Assembly: GCF_014212495.1 (NCBI RefSeq)
Contig: NZ_JACKZC010000001.1
Location: forward strand, 310,001-374,000
Length of the DNA: 64,000 nucleotides
From: Pontibacter sp. Tf4
GTDB taxonomy: Bacteria; Bacteroidota; Bacteroidia; Cytophagales; Hymenobacteraceae
Direction: 5' to 3'
Part shown: positions 46,456-55,770 of the stretch, one piece after another
Numbering within the stretch: position 1 is the stretch's first letter
Layout of the letters: each line of letters starts with the position of its first letter
Program-made: the position numbers and the translations under genes
Notes under the pieces: generated by a model
Seen by the model: only the letters and a program-made list of their open reading frames with translations
The model's database searches: none
What the model was told of the DNA's origin: nothing

Positions 46456-49089
46456 TTAATACACCAAGGTAAGACCGGCACCATACTTCATGTCGCTGTC
46501 GTAATGCGTAGATAGAGATACATACTTGGTAACCACATATCGCAGGCCGGCCATATATTCTTTATCGGTGTTGCCCATCAGGTTTAAGCGCAGGCGGCTG
46601 GTCAGTGGTACATCTTCGCGCCGCAACTGGAAACGCAGTTTACCTTTAGTGTCAATCCTCGCTTCTGATACGATCAGCATCGGCAACGTATACTGCACAC
46701 CGGCCACTGCCACCTTCCGATTGTCCTGGTTGCTTAACTGTCCAAACATGTTTTCCTCTGGCTCATTCTCTATACTATTATAATGATAGTCAAAACCTAT
46801 GAAAGGGAAGAGCCACTGCATTTTACCGAAATAACGACCAAAGTAGGTCTCGCTTTCAATTCCGTACTCTTTCTTAAATCCGATCCGCCACTCAGTAGAA
46901 AGCTGGTAGCGGGAGTTAGCAAGTATAAACTCTCCGTCGCTGCCGTTGCTTTCCAACCCTACCATCCCCGAGGGCAAAAACATTTTTTCCTCCATGTTCA
47001 ATCTTTTCCAGGCCAGCTTCGGGTCCGGAAGTTCTGGGTTTGGCGGGGAATTCTGGTAGGTGAATACCCGACCCATACCCGCCATCATATGGTAGAGAAT
47101 ATGGCAATGGAAAAACCAGTCGCCGCTCTCGGAGGCTGCAAACTCCAGGGTATCGGTCTCCATCGGTAAAATATCGACTACGTTTTTCATAGGCGCATAT
47201 TCGCCATGCTTGTTCAGCACCCGGAAATCGTGTCCGTGCAGGTGCATGGGGTGGCGCATCATGGAATTGTTGAACATGATCACTTTTACATTCTCCCCTT
47301 TTTTGATTAATATCTTATCTGATTCTGATACCGTCTTGTTATCCAGGGTCCAGACGTAGCGATTCATGTTGCCGGTTAGCTCAAAACGCAGCACTTTTTC
47401 CGGCCCGGGTTTAAGGGTTGTTTTCTCAGTTGCACGCAGCATGCCATAGTTCAGGGTTACCATCTCGCCATCGCTGCTACCGGCCGTTTTCATGCTGTGC
47501 ATGTCATGCCCCTGCATGGTATGGCCCTGGTGTGAGGTGGTATCAGCTTTCTGCTTTATGTGCATACTTGTATCAGTAGCTGGTTTAGCCGCATCTCCTC
47601 TGTGTATGCTATGATCCTGTGCTGAGGCTTCCGGGTACATCACGCTGTTCATGTCCATCTGCTGGTTGCTCATGACCATGTCCATCGGCTCCATGTCCCC
47701 GTTCATTTTCATCATGTCGTTCATCATCTTCATGCCTTCAAAGTATTTCAGCTTGCCCAGACGCTTTGCGGGCATTTTCATGCCCCTGCCCAGCCACAGC
47801 GAGGTAGCATTTGTACGGTCTTCGGCAGTTGCCAGAAATTCGTATTGCATGTTCTCGGGTATGGTCACCAGCAGGTCGTAGGTCTCGGCAGGCGCGATGA
47901 TCAGGCGGTCTACTTCTACGGGCTCTACATCGTTTCCGTCGTTACCAACCACAGTAATTTTGCTCCCGGAGTAGGTTAGCCAGAAGTAGGTAGAGGCCCC
48001 GCCATTTACCACCCGAAGCTTTACGACATCCCCGGCTGTAAAATGTGTCTGCTCGGCAACGTCCTGCCCGTTAGTCAGGAACTTCTCATACGCCACGTCG
48101 CTCACATCCATGGCTGTCATCCGCTTCCACTCATTTTTAAGCTTGGTACCGAAGTGCCCTTTCCGGATAGCCTCCGCATAGCCCTGTGTTGCCTCTTTCT
48201 GTATGGCAAACCAATCGTTGGCGCTACGCAGCGAACGGTAAACTTCCTTCGGGTTCATATCGGTCCAGTCGCTGAGAACTATAGGTATAGCCGGCATATC
48301 GGGCTCATTTACTTTATTAAAGATCAAGGCGCCGTACATACCGCTTTGCTCCTGGAACCCGCTATGGCTATGATACCAGTAGGTGCCGTTCTGGATGATC
48401 GGGAATTTGTAGAGGTAAGTAGAATGCGGCTTGATCGGTTTTTGGGTAAGCCACGGAACGCCATCAAATCGGTTGGGCAAGAACACCCCGTGCCAGTGTA
48501 TAGAGGTTTCCACATCCATCTCATTGTGCACATAGATCTCAGCTGTATCGCCCTGGGTAAAGGTTAAGGCAGGCGCCGGAATGCTACCGTTTATAGCCAC
48601 CGCTCTCCTGGTTCTTCCGGTAAAGTTTACAAGCGTATCCCTTACATAGAGGTCGTAACGAACGGTGCGGGGTTTATAGGTCTGCCCCGGGCTCTCGGGT
48701 TTATGCCCTGCTTTATGTACAGGCTTTTCTTTTTCTTCCGGATTTTGTACAGGTGTGACTGGTTTTTGCTGCGGCGGTTGAGCATGTTTATGTGCAGGCT
48801 GTGGTTTTTTCTGCTGCACAGTTTTTTTAGAAGGTGTCGCAGGCTTAGCTTTTACAGCTTTCTTTGGCGGAGCCTGTTGTTGTTTTTTAGCCGGAGCTTT
48901 GGGTTTCTGCTTTACCAGCGTCATGCCGCACTTTGGGCATTTACCGGGCTTAGTGCTTTGCACTTCCGGGTGCATGGGGCAAGTATAGATCTCGGTCTGT
49001 TGCTGCTGGGTTGGCTTATGCTGTTCGTGCTGTGCGAAAGTGAATTGCCCTATTCCGAGCAATAACACTAATATCAAAAGTTTATACAT
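46456..49089 (-). CDS. Multicopper oxidase (CopA-like) with heavy-metal-binding and outer-membrane barrel domains
   Basis: The frame opens at 49161, but MYKLLILVLLLGIGQFTFAQ at 49087-49089 is a signal peptide, giving 877 aa. Order: heavy-metal-binding domain (CPMHPEVQST...CPKCGM, Cys37, 51 and 54), a Lys/Pro/Gln-rich linker (about 60-145), three cupredoxin domains with HWHGVF, WYHSHSG, HPMHLHGHDF and HCHILYHMMAGM copper motifs, a Met-rich insert (about 450-560), and a C-terminal ~200-residue region with the CopB-type sequence (DYHYNSIENEPEENMFGQL, ending AGLTLVY) that looks like an outer-membrane beta-barrel. CopA oxidises Cu(I) and binds copper. Fusion of CopA and CopB-like parts is notable. 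Length is far above the usual ~600 aa. Confidence 0.88.
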   Translation of the reverse strand: MYKLLILVLLLGIGQFTFAQHEQHKPTQQQQTEIYTCPMHPEVQSTKPGKCPKCGMTLVKQKPKAPAKKQQQAPPKKAVKAKPATPSKKTVQQKKPQPAHKHAQPPQQKPVTPVQNPEEKEKPVHKAGHKPESPGQTYKPRTVRYDLYVRDTLVNFTGRTRRAVAINGSIPAPALTFTQGDTAEIYVHNEMDVETSIHWHGVFLPNRFDGVPWLTQKPIKPHSTYLYKFPIIQNGTYWYHSHSGFQEQSGMYGALIFNKVNEPDMPAIPIVLSDWTDMNPKEVYRSLRSANDWFAIQKEATQGYAEAIRKGHFGTKLKNEWKRMTAMDVSDVAYEKFLTNGQDVAEQTHFTAGDVVKLRVVNGGASTYFWLTYSGSKITVVGNDGNDVEPVEVDRLIIAPAETYDLLVTIPENMQYEFLATAEDRTNATSLWLGRGMKMPAKRLGKLKYFEGMKMMNDMMKMNGDMEPMDMVMSNQQMDMNSVMYPEASAQDHSIHRGDAAKPATDTSMHIKQKADTTSHQGHTMQGHDMHSMKTAGSSDGEMVTLNYGMLRATEKTTLKPGPEKVLRFELTGNMNRYVWTLDNKTVSESDKILIKKGENVKVIMFNNSMMRHPMHLHGHDFRVLNKHGEYAPMKNVVDILPMETDTLEFAASESGDWFFHCHILYHMMAGMGRVFTYQNSPPNPELPDPKLAWKRLNMEEKMFLPSGMVGLESNGSDGEFILANSRYQLSTEWRIGFKKEYGIESETYFGRYFGKMQWLFPFIGFDYHYNSIENEPEENMFGQLSNQDNRKVAVAGVQYTLPMLIVSEARIDTKGKLRFQLRREDVPLTSRLRLNLMGNTDKEYMAGLRYVVTKYVSLSTHYDSDMKYGAGLTLVY

Positions 49090-49271
49090 TTTAAGCTGGT
49101 ACAAAATAAAAACGTTCCTAGTTTGCCTGTTACTCGCAATGCTAAACGGGTCTTTGAACAAGCTAAGCGAGTGCGGCCACAGTTATAATTCTGTTTTACA
49201 CAAAACAGCTTAATAGGTTGGATGAATTAATTTTTATGCCTGTGGAAGATGACATTGTGCTTTCGGACAGG

Positions 49272-49292
49272 ATGTAAAATGTAAAATGTAAA
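49272..49292. repeat. Short tandem repeat (ATGTAAA x3)
   Basis: Three tandem ATGTAAA units in the spacer upstream of the multicopper oxidase gene. It may be a slippage-prone site affecting spacing within the promoter region, but that is speculation. Confidence 0.5.
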
Positions 49293-49378
49293 ATTTAAGA
49301 TCAAAGGAGCTTTAAAGAAGCACTTCAGGTCAAGGCTTCCGTATCCTTATAGATGTAGGAATACAGGAGTACAGCGTG

Positions 49379-49663
49379 ATGGAAGACAGAACAAATCAAC
49401 AGCAGTTTGCCCAGTCCGCTTCAGCACTTGGTGCAGGTATACTTGGCTTTGGCCTTGGAGCTAAATGGGGAAGTATAGCAAGTGATTATGCTTTAGTTAT
49501 TATTCTGGTAGGTGCCGTGCTGCATGTTAGTGGGATGTACTTAACGCAGATGAGAAACACATCCAATACAACAAGTAAAGCTGCTAAAATGCTTTGGTTT
49601 TCAGCATGGGTGTGCTTTGTGGTATTAGTTGGCCTTTTAGTATACTTACTAATTAAATCCTAA
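49379..49663 (+). CDS. Small membrane protein
   Basis: 94 aa starting at ATG 49379 (a GTG lies directly before it). It has three hydrophobic stretches (GAGILGFGLGAKWGSIASDY, ALVIILVGAVLHVSGMYL, MLWFSAWVCFVVLVGLLVYLL). No metal motif or recognised domain. It stands alone on the + strand between the divergently transcribed oxidase gene and the convergent adaptor gene. Its location suggests a link with the copper cluster, but this is inference. Confidence 0.55.
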   Translation: MEDRTNQQQFAQSASALGAGILGFGLGAKWGSIASDYALVIILVGAVLHVSGMYLTQMRNTSNTTSKAAKMLWFSAWVCFVVLVGLLVYLLIKS

Positions 49664-49671
49664 TATTTATA

Positions 49672-50802
49672 TCACATGCCCAGCATGGTATGGGTAGCCC
49701 CCTTATCGATGATGTTTTTGCTGTTTAATAAGTATGCTCCCGAGGTCACAACCACCTCCCCTTCCTTCAATCCTTTGAGCACTTGCACCCTGTCTTTGTT
49801 TTCTATCCCTGTCTTTACCAGTCGCATCTCGAACTGATCGGTTGATGTCTCCACCCAAACAGCAGTATCTTCCGAAAACAGCAGCGCAGATTTAGGAACC
49901 GTAAGCGTCTTTACTTTTGCACCGCTCAGACTCACGTATGCCATCATGCCGGGCCTGAGTGTTCCTGCTGGATTAAGTACTTTGTAGCGCATTAGGTATA
50001 CCTGGCTGTTCTTCTCAAGAGCAGGGCTCCGAAATGCAGGTATACCTTTGAACATTTGTCCAGGGTAGCCCTCGAATTCGATCTCAACAGGCACCCCGGC
50101 CTTCAGGTAGTCCAACTCATTTGAATATACTTGCGCTTCTACCCAAACGTTCGACAGATTGGCTATTCCCATCAGTGGGGTACCTTCTGCCACGTACTCC
50201 CCTTCTCTTACCTTCAGGTTCGTGATAAAGCCTGAGGCTGGGCTGTAGAAGGTAACTTTTGGATCGACCCTGCGGGTAGTTGCTAGGGATATGATCTGGT
50301 TTTCCGTAAGCCCCCATAACTGTAGCCTTTTTTTAGCTCTGCCTAGCAGTTGTACCATCGTCTGATCTGTGCTTTCCGCAGTTTGAACCAGCTCCAGCGC
50401 ATTCAGGTATTCGTTTTCGGCAATCAGTAGCTCTTCGCTGTATAGGGCATACAATGCTTCTCCTTTAAGGATCTTTTCCCCGGAATTGCGAACGAACAAT
50501 TTGTCTAGCCTACCACTTACCCTGGCACTTACCTCCTCTGTTTGGTTTTCAGCTATTACCACTGTACCAAGTATAGCCTGCTGATCTCCCATCCAGGTAG
50601 CCCTGGCAGTATCTGTTTCAATATTTGCCAGCAATTTCATCCGCCCGGTCAGGTGTATGGCGTTGTGTTCTTGCGGCGTTTCCATTGTATGGCCAACGTG
50701 CCCAGAACTTTTCTTGTCCGATTTACAGGCTGAAGTTATAACCAGAAGCATAACTATTGTAGTTATAGTAAGAACATACGTATGTAGACTGAGCTTTTTC
50801 AT
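49672..50802 (-). CDS. CusB-like efflux adaptor lipoprotein (second copy)
   Basis: 376 aa with lipobox ITSAC (Cys26). The Met/His-rich stretch SSGHVGHTMETPQEHNAIH after it resembles the metal-binding N-terminus of CusB. Adaptor domains follow: beta-barrel and lipoyl halves (VSARVSGRLDKLFVRNSGEKI, YSPASGFITNLKVREGEYVA), coiled coil (about 120-180). CusB couples CusA and the outer-membrane channel and receives Cu/Ag from chaperones. Its start overlaps the stop of the other adaptor (ATGA). Two adaptors in tandem are unusual. No CusC or CusF-like gene is seen beside it. Confidence 0.88.
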   Translation of the reverse strand: MKKLSLHTYVLTITTIVMLLVITSACKSDKKSSGHVGHTMETPQEHNAIHLTGRMKLLANIETDTARATWMGDQQAILGTVVIAENQTEEVSARVSGRLDKLFVRNSGEKILKGEALYALYSEELLIAENEYLNALELVQTAESTDQTMVQLLGRAKKRLQLWGLTENQIISLATTRRVDPKVTFYSPASGFITNLKVREGEYVAEGTPLMGIANLSNVWVEAQVYSNELDYLKAGVPVEIEFEGYPGQMFKGIPAFRSPALEKNSQVYLMRYKVLNPAGTLRPGMMAYVSLSGAKVKTLTVPKSALLFSEDTAVWVETSTDQFEMRLVKTGIENKDRVQVLKGLKEGEVVVTSGAYLLNSKNIIDKGATHTMLGM

Positions 50803-52067
50803 TCCTTTAGAGCTGCCGCATTAATCATACTTTCACTGTCGGCGAGCAGGCCGGCATCAGAAGCAATTTCCTGCCCTTCTTTTAAACCACTTATGACCTC
50901 AGTGGCATTTGCAGTAATGCTTCCGGTTTTCACTTCTATGGCCTCGAATATTTTTTTCCCCTGAGGTGTTTTGCCTGTTAGCAGCCATACTACTTTTTTT
51001 CGACCCAGATCCAGGAGCGCAGTGTTCGGAACCGTTAATACCTCTTTGCTGCCGCTTGCAATCATAGCTCGAACCAGGGCGTTTTCCTTGAAGTGCAAAT
51101 CCTTGTTGGGCAGGTATACCCGTACTGTCACAAATTTCTGCCCTGGCTCAAACACCGGCTCTATCAGATCGATCTTTCCTGTAGTATACCTGGCAGGCTC
51201 TCGCTCGCTGTATACTTTAACAGGTGCGCCTGCTCGCAGCTGAGACTGGTGCCGGGCATCTACTGAAAGTAGAGCCCATACTTCACGGTAATCGTTCACT
51301 TCAAAAAGCGTTTGTCCCGCTTTTACATAATTCCCTTTCCGAAGCACACCTGGTCTGCTTCCTTCAGCACTTTGAGCTGTATTTAAGCTTGCAGTTTCTT
51401 CCCCCATACTGCCCATGCCATTACCCTGATTCGTACCCTGCATCCTTGCTGCTGGTTTTGCCGTAGCATCAGAAAATAAAACAAATCCCTCTGCAGGGCT
51501 TTCGATTTCAACTTTCGATTTTGGTATTTTACTAGTTTCTATTTCCCTGACCTGCTTGTTTGATAAACCGAGCAGGCGCAACCTTTGTCTGGCCTGTTCT
51601 AGCAGTGCTGCATCTTCAGGGTACTGGCGCAAGTAGCGCAATTCCTGCTGCATAGTGTTCAGCGTAGGGCTGTAAAGCTCCATAATCGGCTGGCCTTTCC
51701 TAACGTAGGCGTAATTATACTTTACATGCAGGTCTTCAATGCGACCTTCGAAGCGAGCAGCTACCTTCACATTTCTTCGCTCGTCGCTGCGAATGTAGCC
51801 TGTACCACTGAATTCAGATTCTCCAGTTACCGCACCCACTTTTACTGTTTTCTGGTCTGAGATTACATACTTATTTGTTGATTGGGCAATCGTTGCCAGG
51901 TAAGCTTCTTCTTCTGTTTTGCCTGAGTGTTCATGGTGGCTGCTATGCTCTTCATTTTTTTTGCCTGAGCAAGCTGATAGCGCAATAAGCAAGACTGCCA
52001 AAAGAAAGTATAATGGGTACTTATACTTTAAAGCTCTTCTTTTCCGGTATGGAGGTTGTCTATACAT
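50799..52067 (-). CDS. CusB-like efflux adaptor lipoprotein (first copy)
   Basis: 422 aa. N-terminal signal with lipobox LSAC (Cys33), followed by a His-rich linker (HSSHHEHSGK) that can bind copper. Domains typical of a membrane fusion protein: RNVKVAARFEGRIEDLHVKYN, long coiled coil (about 140-190), ESPAEGFVLF and a C-terminal membrane-proximal part with KEGQEIASDAGLL. It starts 3 bases after CusA-C and overlaps the next adaptor by 4 bases. It is longer than the second adaptor, with a GNGMGSMGEE Met stretch. Probably forms the Cu/Ag RND complex with CusA. Confidence 0.88.
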   Translation of the reverse strand: MYRQPPYRKRRALKYKYPLYFLLAVLLIALSACSGKKNEEHSSHHEHSGKTEEEAYLATIAQSTNKYVISDQKTVKVGAVTGESEFSGTGYIRSDERRNVKVAARFEGRIEDLHVKYNYAYVRKGQPIMELYSPTLNTMQQELRYLRQYPEDAALLEQARQRLRLLGLSNKQVREIETSKIPKSKVEIESPAEGFVLFSDATAKPAARMQGTNQGNGMGSMGEETASLNTAQSAEGSRPGVLRKGNYVKAGQTLFEVNDYREVWALLSVDARHQSQLRAGAPVKVYSEREPARYTTGKIDLIEPVFEPGQKFVTVRVYLPNKDLHFKENALVRAMIASGSKEVLTVPNTALLDLGRKKVVWLLTGKTPQGKKIFEAIEVKTGSITANATEVISGLKEGQEIASDAGLLADSESMINAAALKE

Positions 52068-52070
52068 CTG

Positions 52071-53990
52071 CTATTCCTTTACATCCAACACTCTGATGGT
52101 GCCATACTTTCTAAGGTGCCATTCGTGCACTAACTGATAAACGACAGGTAGCACAATCAGAACAAACAGTGTAGCGGAGATTAGCCCGAATACAAAAGGG
52201 ATCGTGATTGGCCGCATTACGTCGCTACCTGTTCCAGTTGCTAGTAGTACTGGCAAGAGCCCAAGGGTATCTGCCATAACCGTCATTAAAATAGGCCTTA
52301 CGCGTAGAGCGGCACCACTGAAAACAGAATGGCTGATGTCGGTACTATTGATAGTTTTACTGCTATTCCCCTTTCTGATAGTAAGCCTGCGGAGTTCTTC
52401 ATTCATGTAAAGTATAATCAGTACCCCCGTTTCGATGGCTACTCCAAAGAGTGCAATAAAACCGACCGCTACAGCCACCGAAAAATTCACGTTGAACAGG
52501 TATAGGGAGTATACACCACCAATCAGGGCAACCGGCAGGCTGGTAAGTATAATCAGTGATTCCCGGACTGAGTTAAAGGTGAAGTAAAGTATAAAGGCAA
52601 TGATAACAAGCGTAATTGGGATGATGATGGATAACCGCTTCTGCGCCCTGACCTGATTTTCATACTGCCCACTCCACTCTATGTAGTACCCTTCGGGCAG
52701 TTTTTCGAAGCGTTCGCTTATTCGTTGCCGGGCCTCCTGCACTACACTTCCCATGTCCCGGCCCCTAATGTTGAAGAGCACCGTACCGCGCAGCATGGCA
52801 TTTTCTGAACTGATCATGGGCGGACCTTCCTGCACCAGAATGTCTGCCACAGCAGATAGCGGAATCACACCATACTTGTTTGTTTGGATAGGTATCCTTT
52901 TGATCTCCGACAGATCATCCCGGTAATCCTGTGCAAGCCGCAGGTTTACATTAAACCGCTGTCTGCCCTCTATGGTAGTGGTAAGCGGCATACCACCAAT
53001 GGCAGTTTCGATTACCATGTTCACGTCATCAATGCTGAGGCCATACCTGCCCACTTCCTTCCGGTTGATCTTAATGTCTAAATACTTTCCGCCTGTAAGC
53101 TGCTCTACATATAAATCCTGCATACCTTCCACGCCTTGTAAAGCTTTCTCAATCTCCAGCGATAGCGAGTAAATGCTATCCAGGTTCTGACCATATACTT
53201 TGATACCCACATCAAGTCGGATGCCGGTAGACAACATGTTGATGCGGTTGATGATAGGTTGTGTCCAACCTGATATGACACCCGGTATCTGCACTTTCTC
53301 GTTCAGCTCCTGCACCAGTTTTTCTTTGGTCATGCCACTGCGCCACTCGGATCTTGGTTTCAGGATAATGATAGTTTCGATCATACTCATTGGCGCGTTA
53401 TCTGTAGCCGTATAAGCTCGGCCTGCTTTCCCCAGCACATTTTCGACCTCAGGTACTGATTTAATGATCCTGTCCTGCACCTGCAGGATGCGCTTAGCTT
53501 CTGTGTTGGAAATATCAGGCATGGTAACGGGCATGAACAAGAGCGATCCTTCGTCCAGCGGCGGCATAAACTCGGTACCCATATTGAGTACCAACGGAAT
53601 GCTGCCCAGCACAATAAGCAGCGCGATAGCTATCACCGTTTTCTTCCATTTCAGGCACCAGCGGATAATGGGGCTATATACCTTGATGAAAAATGCAGAC
53701 ACCTTATTGCGACTCTCCGGCACTAACCTGCCTTTCATAAACGTGCGCAGCAACATTGGCACGATCAGGATGGCTACGATTGCGGAGCCTATCATGGTAA
53801 AGGTTTTGGTCAGCACCAGCGGCGAAAACAGTTTCTGTTCCTGCCCGGTAAGCAGCAGGATGGGCATCAGGGAGATCAGCGTGATTAGGATGGAAAAGAA
53901 AACAGCCCGGCCTACCCTTCTGGAAGAGCGTTCGAGTACCTCCACTCTTTTTTCTTCTGAAAATTCCTTTGTGTTGCCTATTCTCTCCAT
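52071..53990 (-). CDS. CusA-type RND pump, C-terminal part
   Basis: 639 aa. It begins at MERIGNTKEFSEEKRVEV, just after TM4 of a normal CusA, and covers the remaining helices and second porter domain (LFFSIL-like VFFSILITLISLMPILLL, RGRDMGSVVQEARQRI, VGFIALFGVAIETGVLI). It lies two bases after the stop of the N-terminal ORF in a different frame. Together the parts make 1064 aa, the usual CusA size, with nothing visibly missing. So it is either a split pump made of two polypeptides or a gene broken by a recent frameshift. The break falls in a cytoplasmic loop, which is compatible with assembly of two halves. Confidence 0.85.
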   Translation of the reverse strand: MERIGNTKEFSEEKRVEVLERSSRRVGRAVFFSILITLISLMPILLLTGQEQKLFSPLVLTKTFTMIGSAIVAILIVPMLLRTFMKGRLVPESRNKVSAFFIKVYSPIIRWCLKWKKTVIAIALLIVLGSIPLVLNMGTEFMPPLDEGSLLFMPVTMPDISNTEAKRILQVQDRIIKSVPEVENVLGKAGRAYTATDNAPMSMIETIIILKPRSEWRSGMTKEKLVQELNEKVQIPGVISGWTQPIINRINMLSTGIRLDVGIKVYGQNLDSIYSLSLEIEKALQGVEGMQDLYVEQLTGGKYLDIKINRKEVGRYGLSIDDVNMVIETAIGGMPLTTTIEGRQRFNVNLRLAQDYRDDLSEIKRIPIQTNKYGVIPLSAVADILVQEGPPMISSENAMLRGTVLFNIRGRDMGSVVQEARQRISERFEKLPEGYYIEWSGQYENQVRAQKRLSIIIPITLVIIAFILYFTFNSVRESLIILTSLPVALIGGVYSLYLFNVNFSVAVAVGFIALFGVAIETGVLIILYMNEELRRLTIRKGNSSKTINSTDISHSVFSGAALRVRPILMTVMADTLGLLPVLLATGTGSDVMRPITIPFVFGLISATLFVLIVLPVVYQLVHEWHLRKYGTIRVLDVKE

Positions 53991-53992
53991 CT

Positions 53993-55270
53993 TTACTCTT
54001 CCGAACTTTGAAGCATTTCATTGGTCAGCGATTTGTAGGCATTTTCCGACATTACAATGCCGGCATCCACGAGGTCGCCAATAGCCAAGGCTATACCACC
54101 TAGGGACATAATGTTCAGGCTGATGTCGAAGAAGTGGATGAGCATGAAGCCAATTAGGATAGACAAGGGAATGGTGATAAGCGCTACCGCAGCACTCCGC
54201 AGGTGAAACATAAACAACGTAACTACCAGCGCCACTACCAGTATCTCTTCCCATAATGCCTCTTTGAGCGTCGCAATGGCAGCCTCTATCAGATCGCTAC
54301 GGTCGTAGGCTACTTTGAATTTTACCCCGGGCGGCAGGCCTTTTTCAATTTCGGCAATTCTTGTCTTCACGCGGTCAATCACGACTTTGGCATTTTCCCC
54401 GTACCGGCTGATCACGATACCGCCAACTACTTCACCTTCTCCGTTCAGGTCTGTAATGCCGAACCGTAAATCTCCTGTTACCTGCACCGACGCTACATCA
54501 TTTATCGTAACCGGAACAGATTTATAGTTTCCTATAGCAATGTCCTTAATGTCGTTTATATCGGTGATGTATCCGAGCCCCCGCACCAGGTAACCACTAG
54601 CATTTATCTCGTAAATACTGCCGCCTACATCGCGGTTGTTGCTGGCAATGGCATCCGTTACTTCCATCAACGGAATACCATAGTAAACCAGTTTGTTGGG
54701 ATCGATATTAACCTGGTAGCGTTTCTGGAAACCTCCAAAAGAGGCTACTTCGCTTACACCTTCGGTATTCTGCAGCGCAAATTTGATATACCAGTCCTGC
54801 AGGGCACGGAGTTCTCCCAGGTTATAACCTGGGGCTTCCAGTGTATACCAGTATACATGACCAAGCCCGGTGCCATCGGGCCCGAGCGTAGGAGAAATGC
54901 CTGGGGGTAAAAAGCGTTGCGCGTAATTCAGCCGTTCCAGCACCCGGGTTCGGGCCCAGTAAATGTCCTCCTCATCTTGAAATACCACAAAAATAAAGCT
55001 CATCCCGAACATGGATGCTGCCCGTATGGACTTGACACTTGGAATACCCTGTAGGTTTGAGACAAGCGGATAAGTTACCTGGTCTTCAATGATACGGGGG
55101 TTCCTTCCCATCCATTCTGTGTAAACGATCACTTGGTTTTCAGACAGATCCGGAATGGCATCAACAGGGGTTTGCTGTGCAGAATAGATACCACCTACCA
55201 GAATAAATAGAATACCCAGCCAGACAAAAAACCTGTTATGCATGGACCAGGAAATGACTCGTTCGATCAT
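53993..55270 (-). CDS. cusA: CusA-type Cu/Ag RND pump, N-terminal part
   Basis: 425 aa, from MIERVISWSMHNRFFVWLGILF to SENAYKSLTNEMLQSSEE-stop. The first periplasmic porter domain and TM1-4 are complete. The helix-4 motif ALAIGDLVDAGIVMSENAYK is of the Cu/Ag type (HME4), distinct from the DFGIIVDGAVIIVEA motif of the czc pump. Three-Met copper sites cannot be checked easily in two pieces. The stop TAA is followed two bases later by the ATG of the C-terminal part, allowing translational re-initiation. First large gene of the cus operon after the HMA-like protein. Confidence 0.88.
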   Translation of the reverse strand: MIERVISWSMHNRFFVWLGILFILVGGIYSAQQTPVDAIPDLSENQVIVYTEWMGRNPRIIEDQVTYPLVSNLQGIPSVKSIRAASMFGMSFIFVVFQDEEDIYWARTRVLERLNYAQRFLPPGISPTLGPDGTGLGHVYWYTLEAPGYNLGELRALQDWYIKFALQNTEGVSEVASFGGFQKRYQVNIDPNKLVYYGIPLMEVTDAIASNNRDVGGSIYEINASGYLVRGLGYITDINDIKDIAIGNYKSVPVTINDVASVQVTGDLRFGITDLNGEGEVVGGIVISRYGENAKVVIDRVKTRIAEIEKGLPPGVKFKVAYDRSDLIEAAIATLKEALWEEILVVALVVTLFMFHLRSAAVALITIPLSILIGFMLIHFFDISLNIMSLGGIALAIGDLVDAGIVMSENAYKSLTNEMLQSSEE

Positions 55271-55419
55271 GCTGTATAAGCTATAAGCACAGTATTATAG
55301 TTTTATACGCAGCACAACTTTTAATAAGTATAAGTATTATATAAATAACACCATAAATCAATTCACATCTCATCAAAAAAAGATGGTGGTCACAAGACTA
55401 GCAGTTCCTACCAGCAGTT

Positions 55420-55659
55420 TTATAAGCCATCCCCGCCAATGCCTATAGCTCGGATGATTTCAGCCATAAATCCTGCTTGCTTCACCACGTTTTCGATCTG
55501 CTGGGGATCAAGATCATTGCCAGAAACACTTAACAACTTATCCTGACTTTCTGTGTCAATGTGCCAGCGGCTTATACTTTCTTCTTTATCCAGGAAAGGT
55601 GCTACCTTGGACAAGGCTTCCTCATTCTCTACGTTGGTTTTAAACTTGATTATTTCCAT
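55420..55659 (-). CDS. HMA-fold protein without the metal-binding Cys pair
   Basis: 79 aa. The sequence IIKFKTNVENEEALSKVAPFLDKE, SISRWHIDTESQDKLLSVSG and DPQQIENVVKQAGFMAEII follows the beta-alpha-beta-beta-alpha-beta pattern of heavy-metal-associated domains, but no CxxC is present in the first loop. Such Cys-free HMA-like proteins commonly precede Cus operons in Bacteroidota; they may regulate or scaffold, but cannot carry copper in the usual way. It lies 149 bases before CusA-N on the same strand. The IS5 element lies 111 bases upstream of its start. Confidence 0.75.
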   Translation of the reverse strand: MEIIKFKTNVENEEALSKVAPFLDKEESISRWHIDTESQDKLLSVSGNDLDPQQIENVVKQAGFMAEIIRAIGIGGDGL

Positions 55660-55770
55660 AGCAATACGTGTGTTTTTACTTAAAATGAACGTGGCCTATG
55701 ATAACTGGTTGAGTAATAGACATGGTTTATGGGCTATACACTTTCATTGTACGAGTTGAACTAAACCTGC

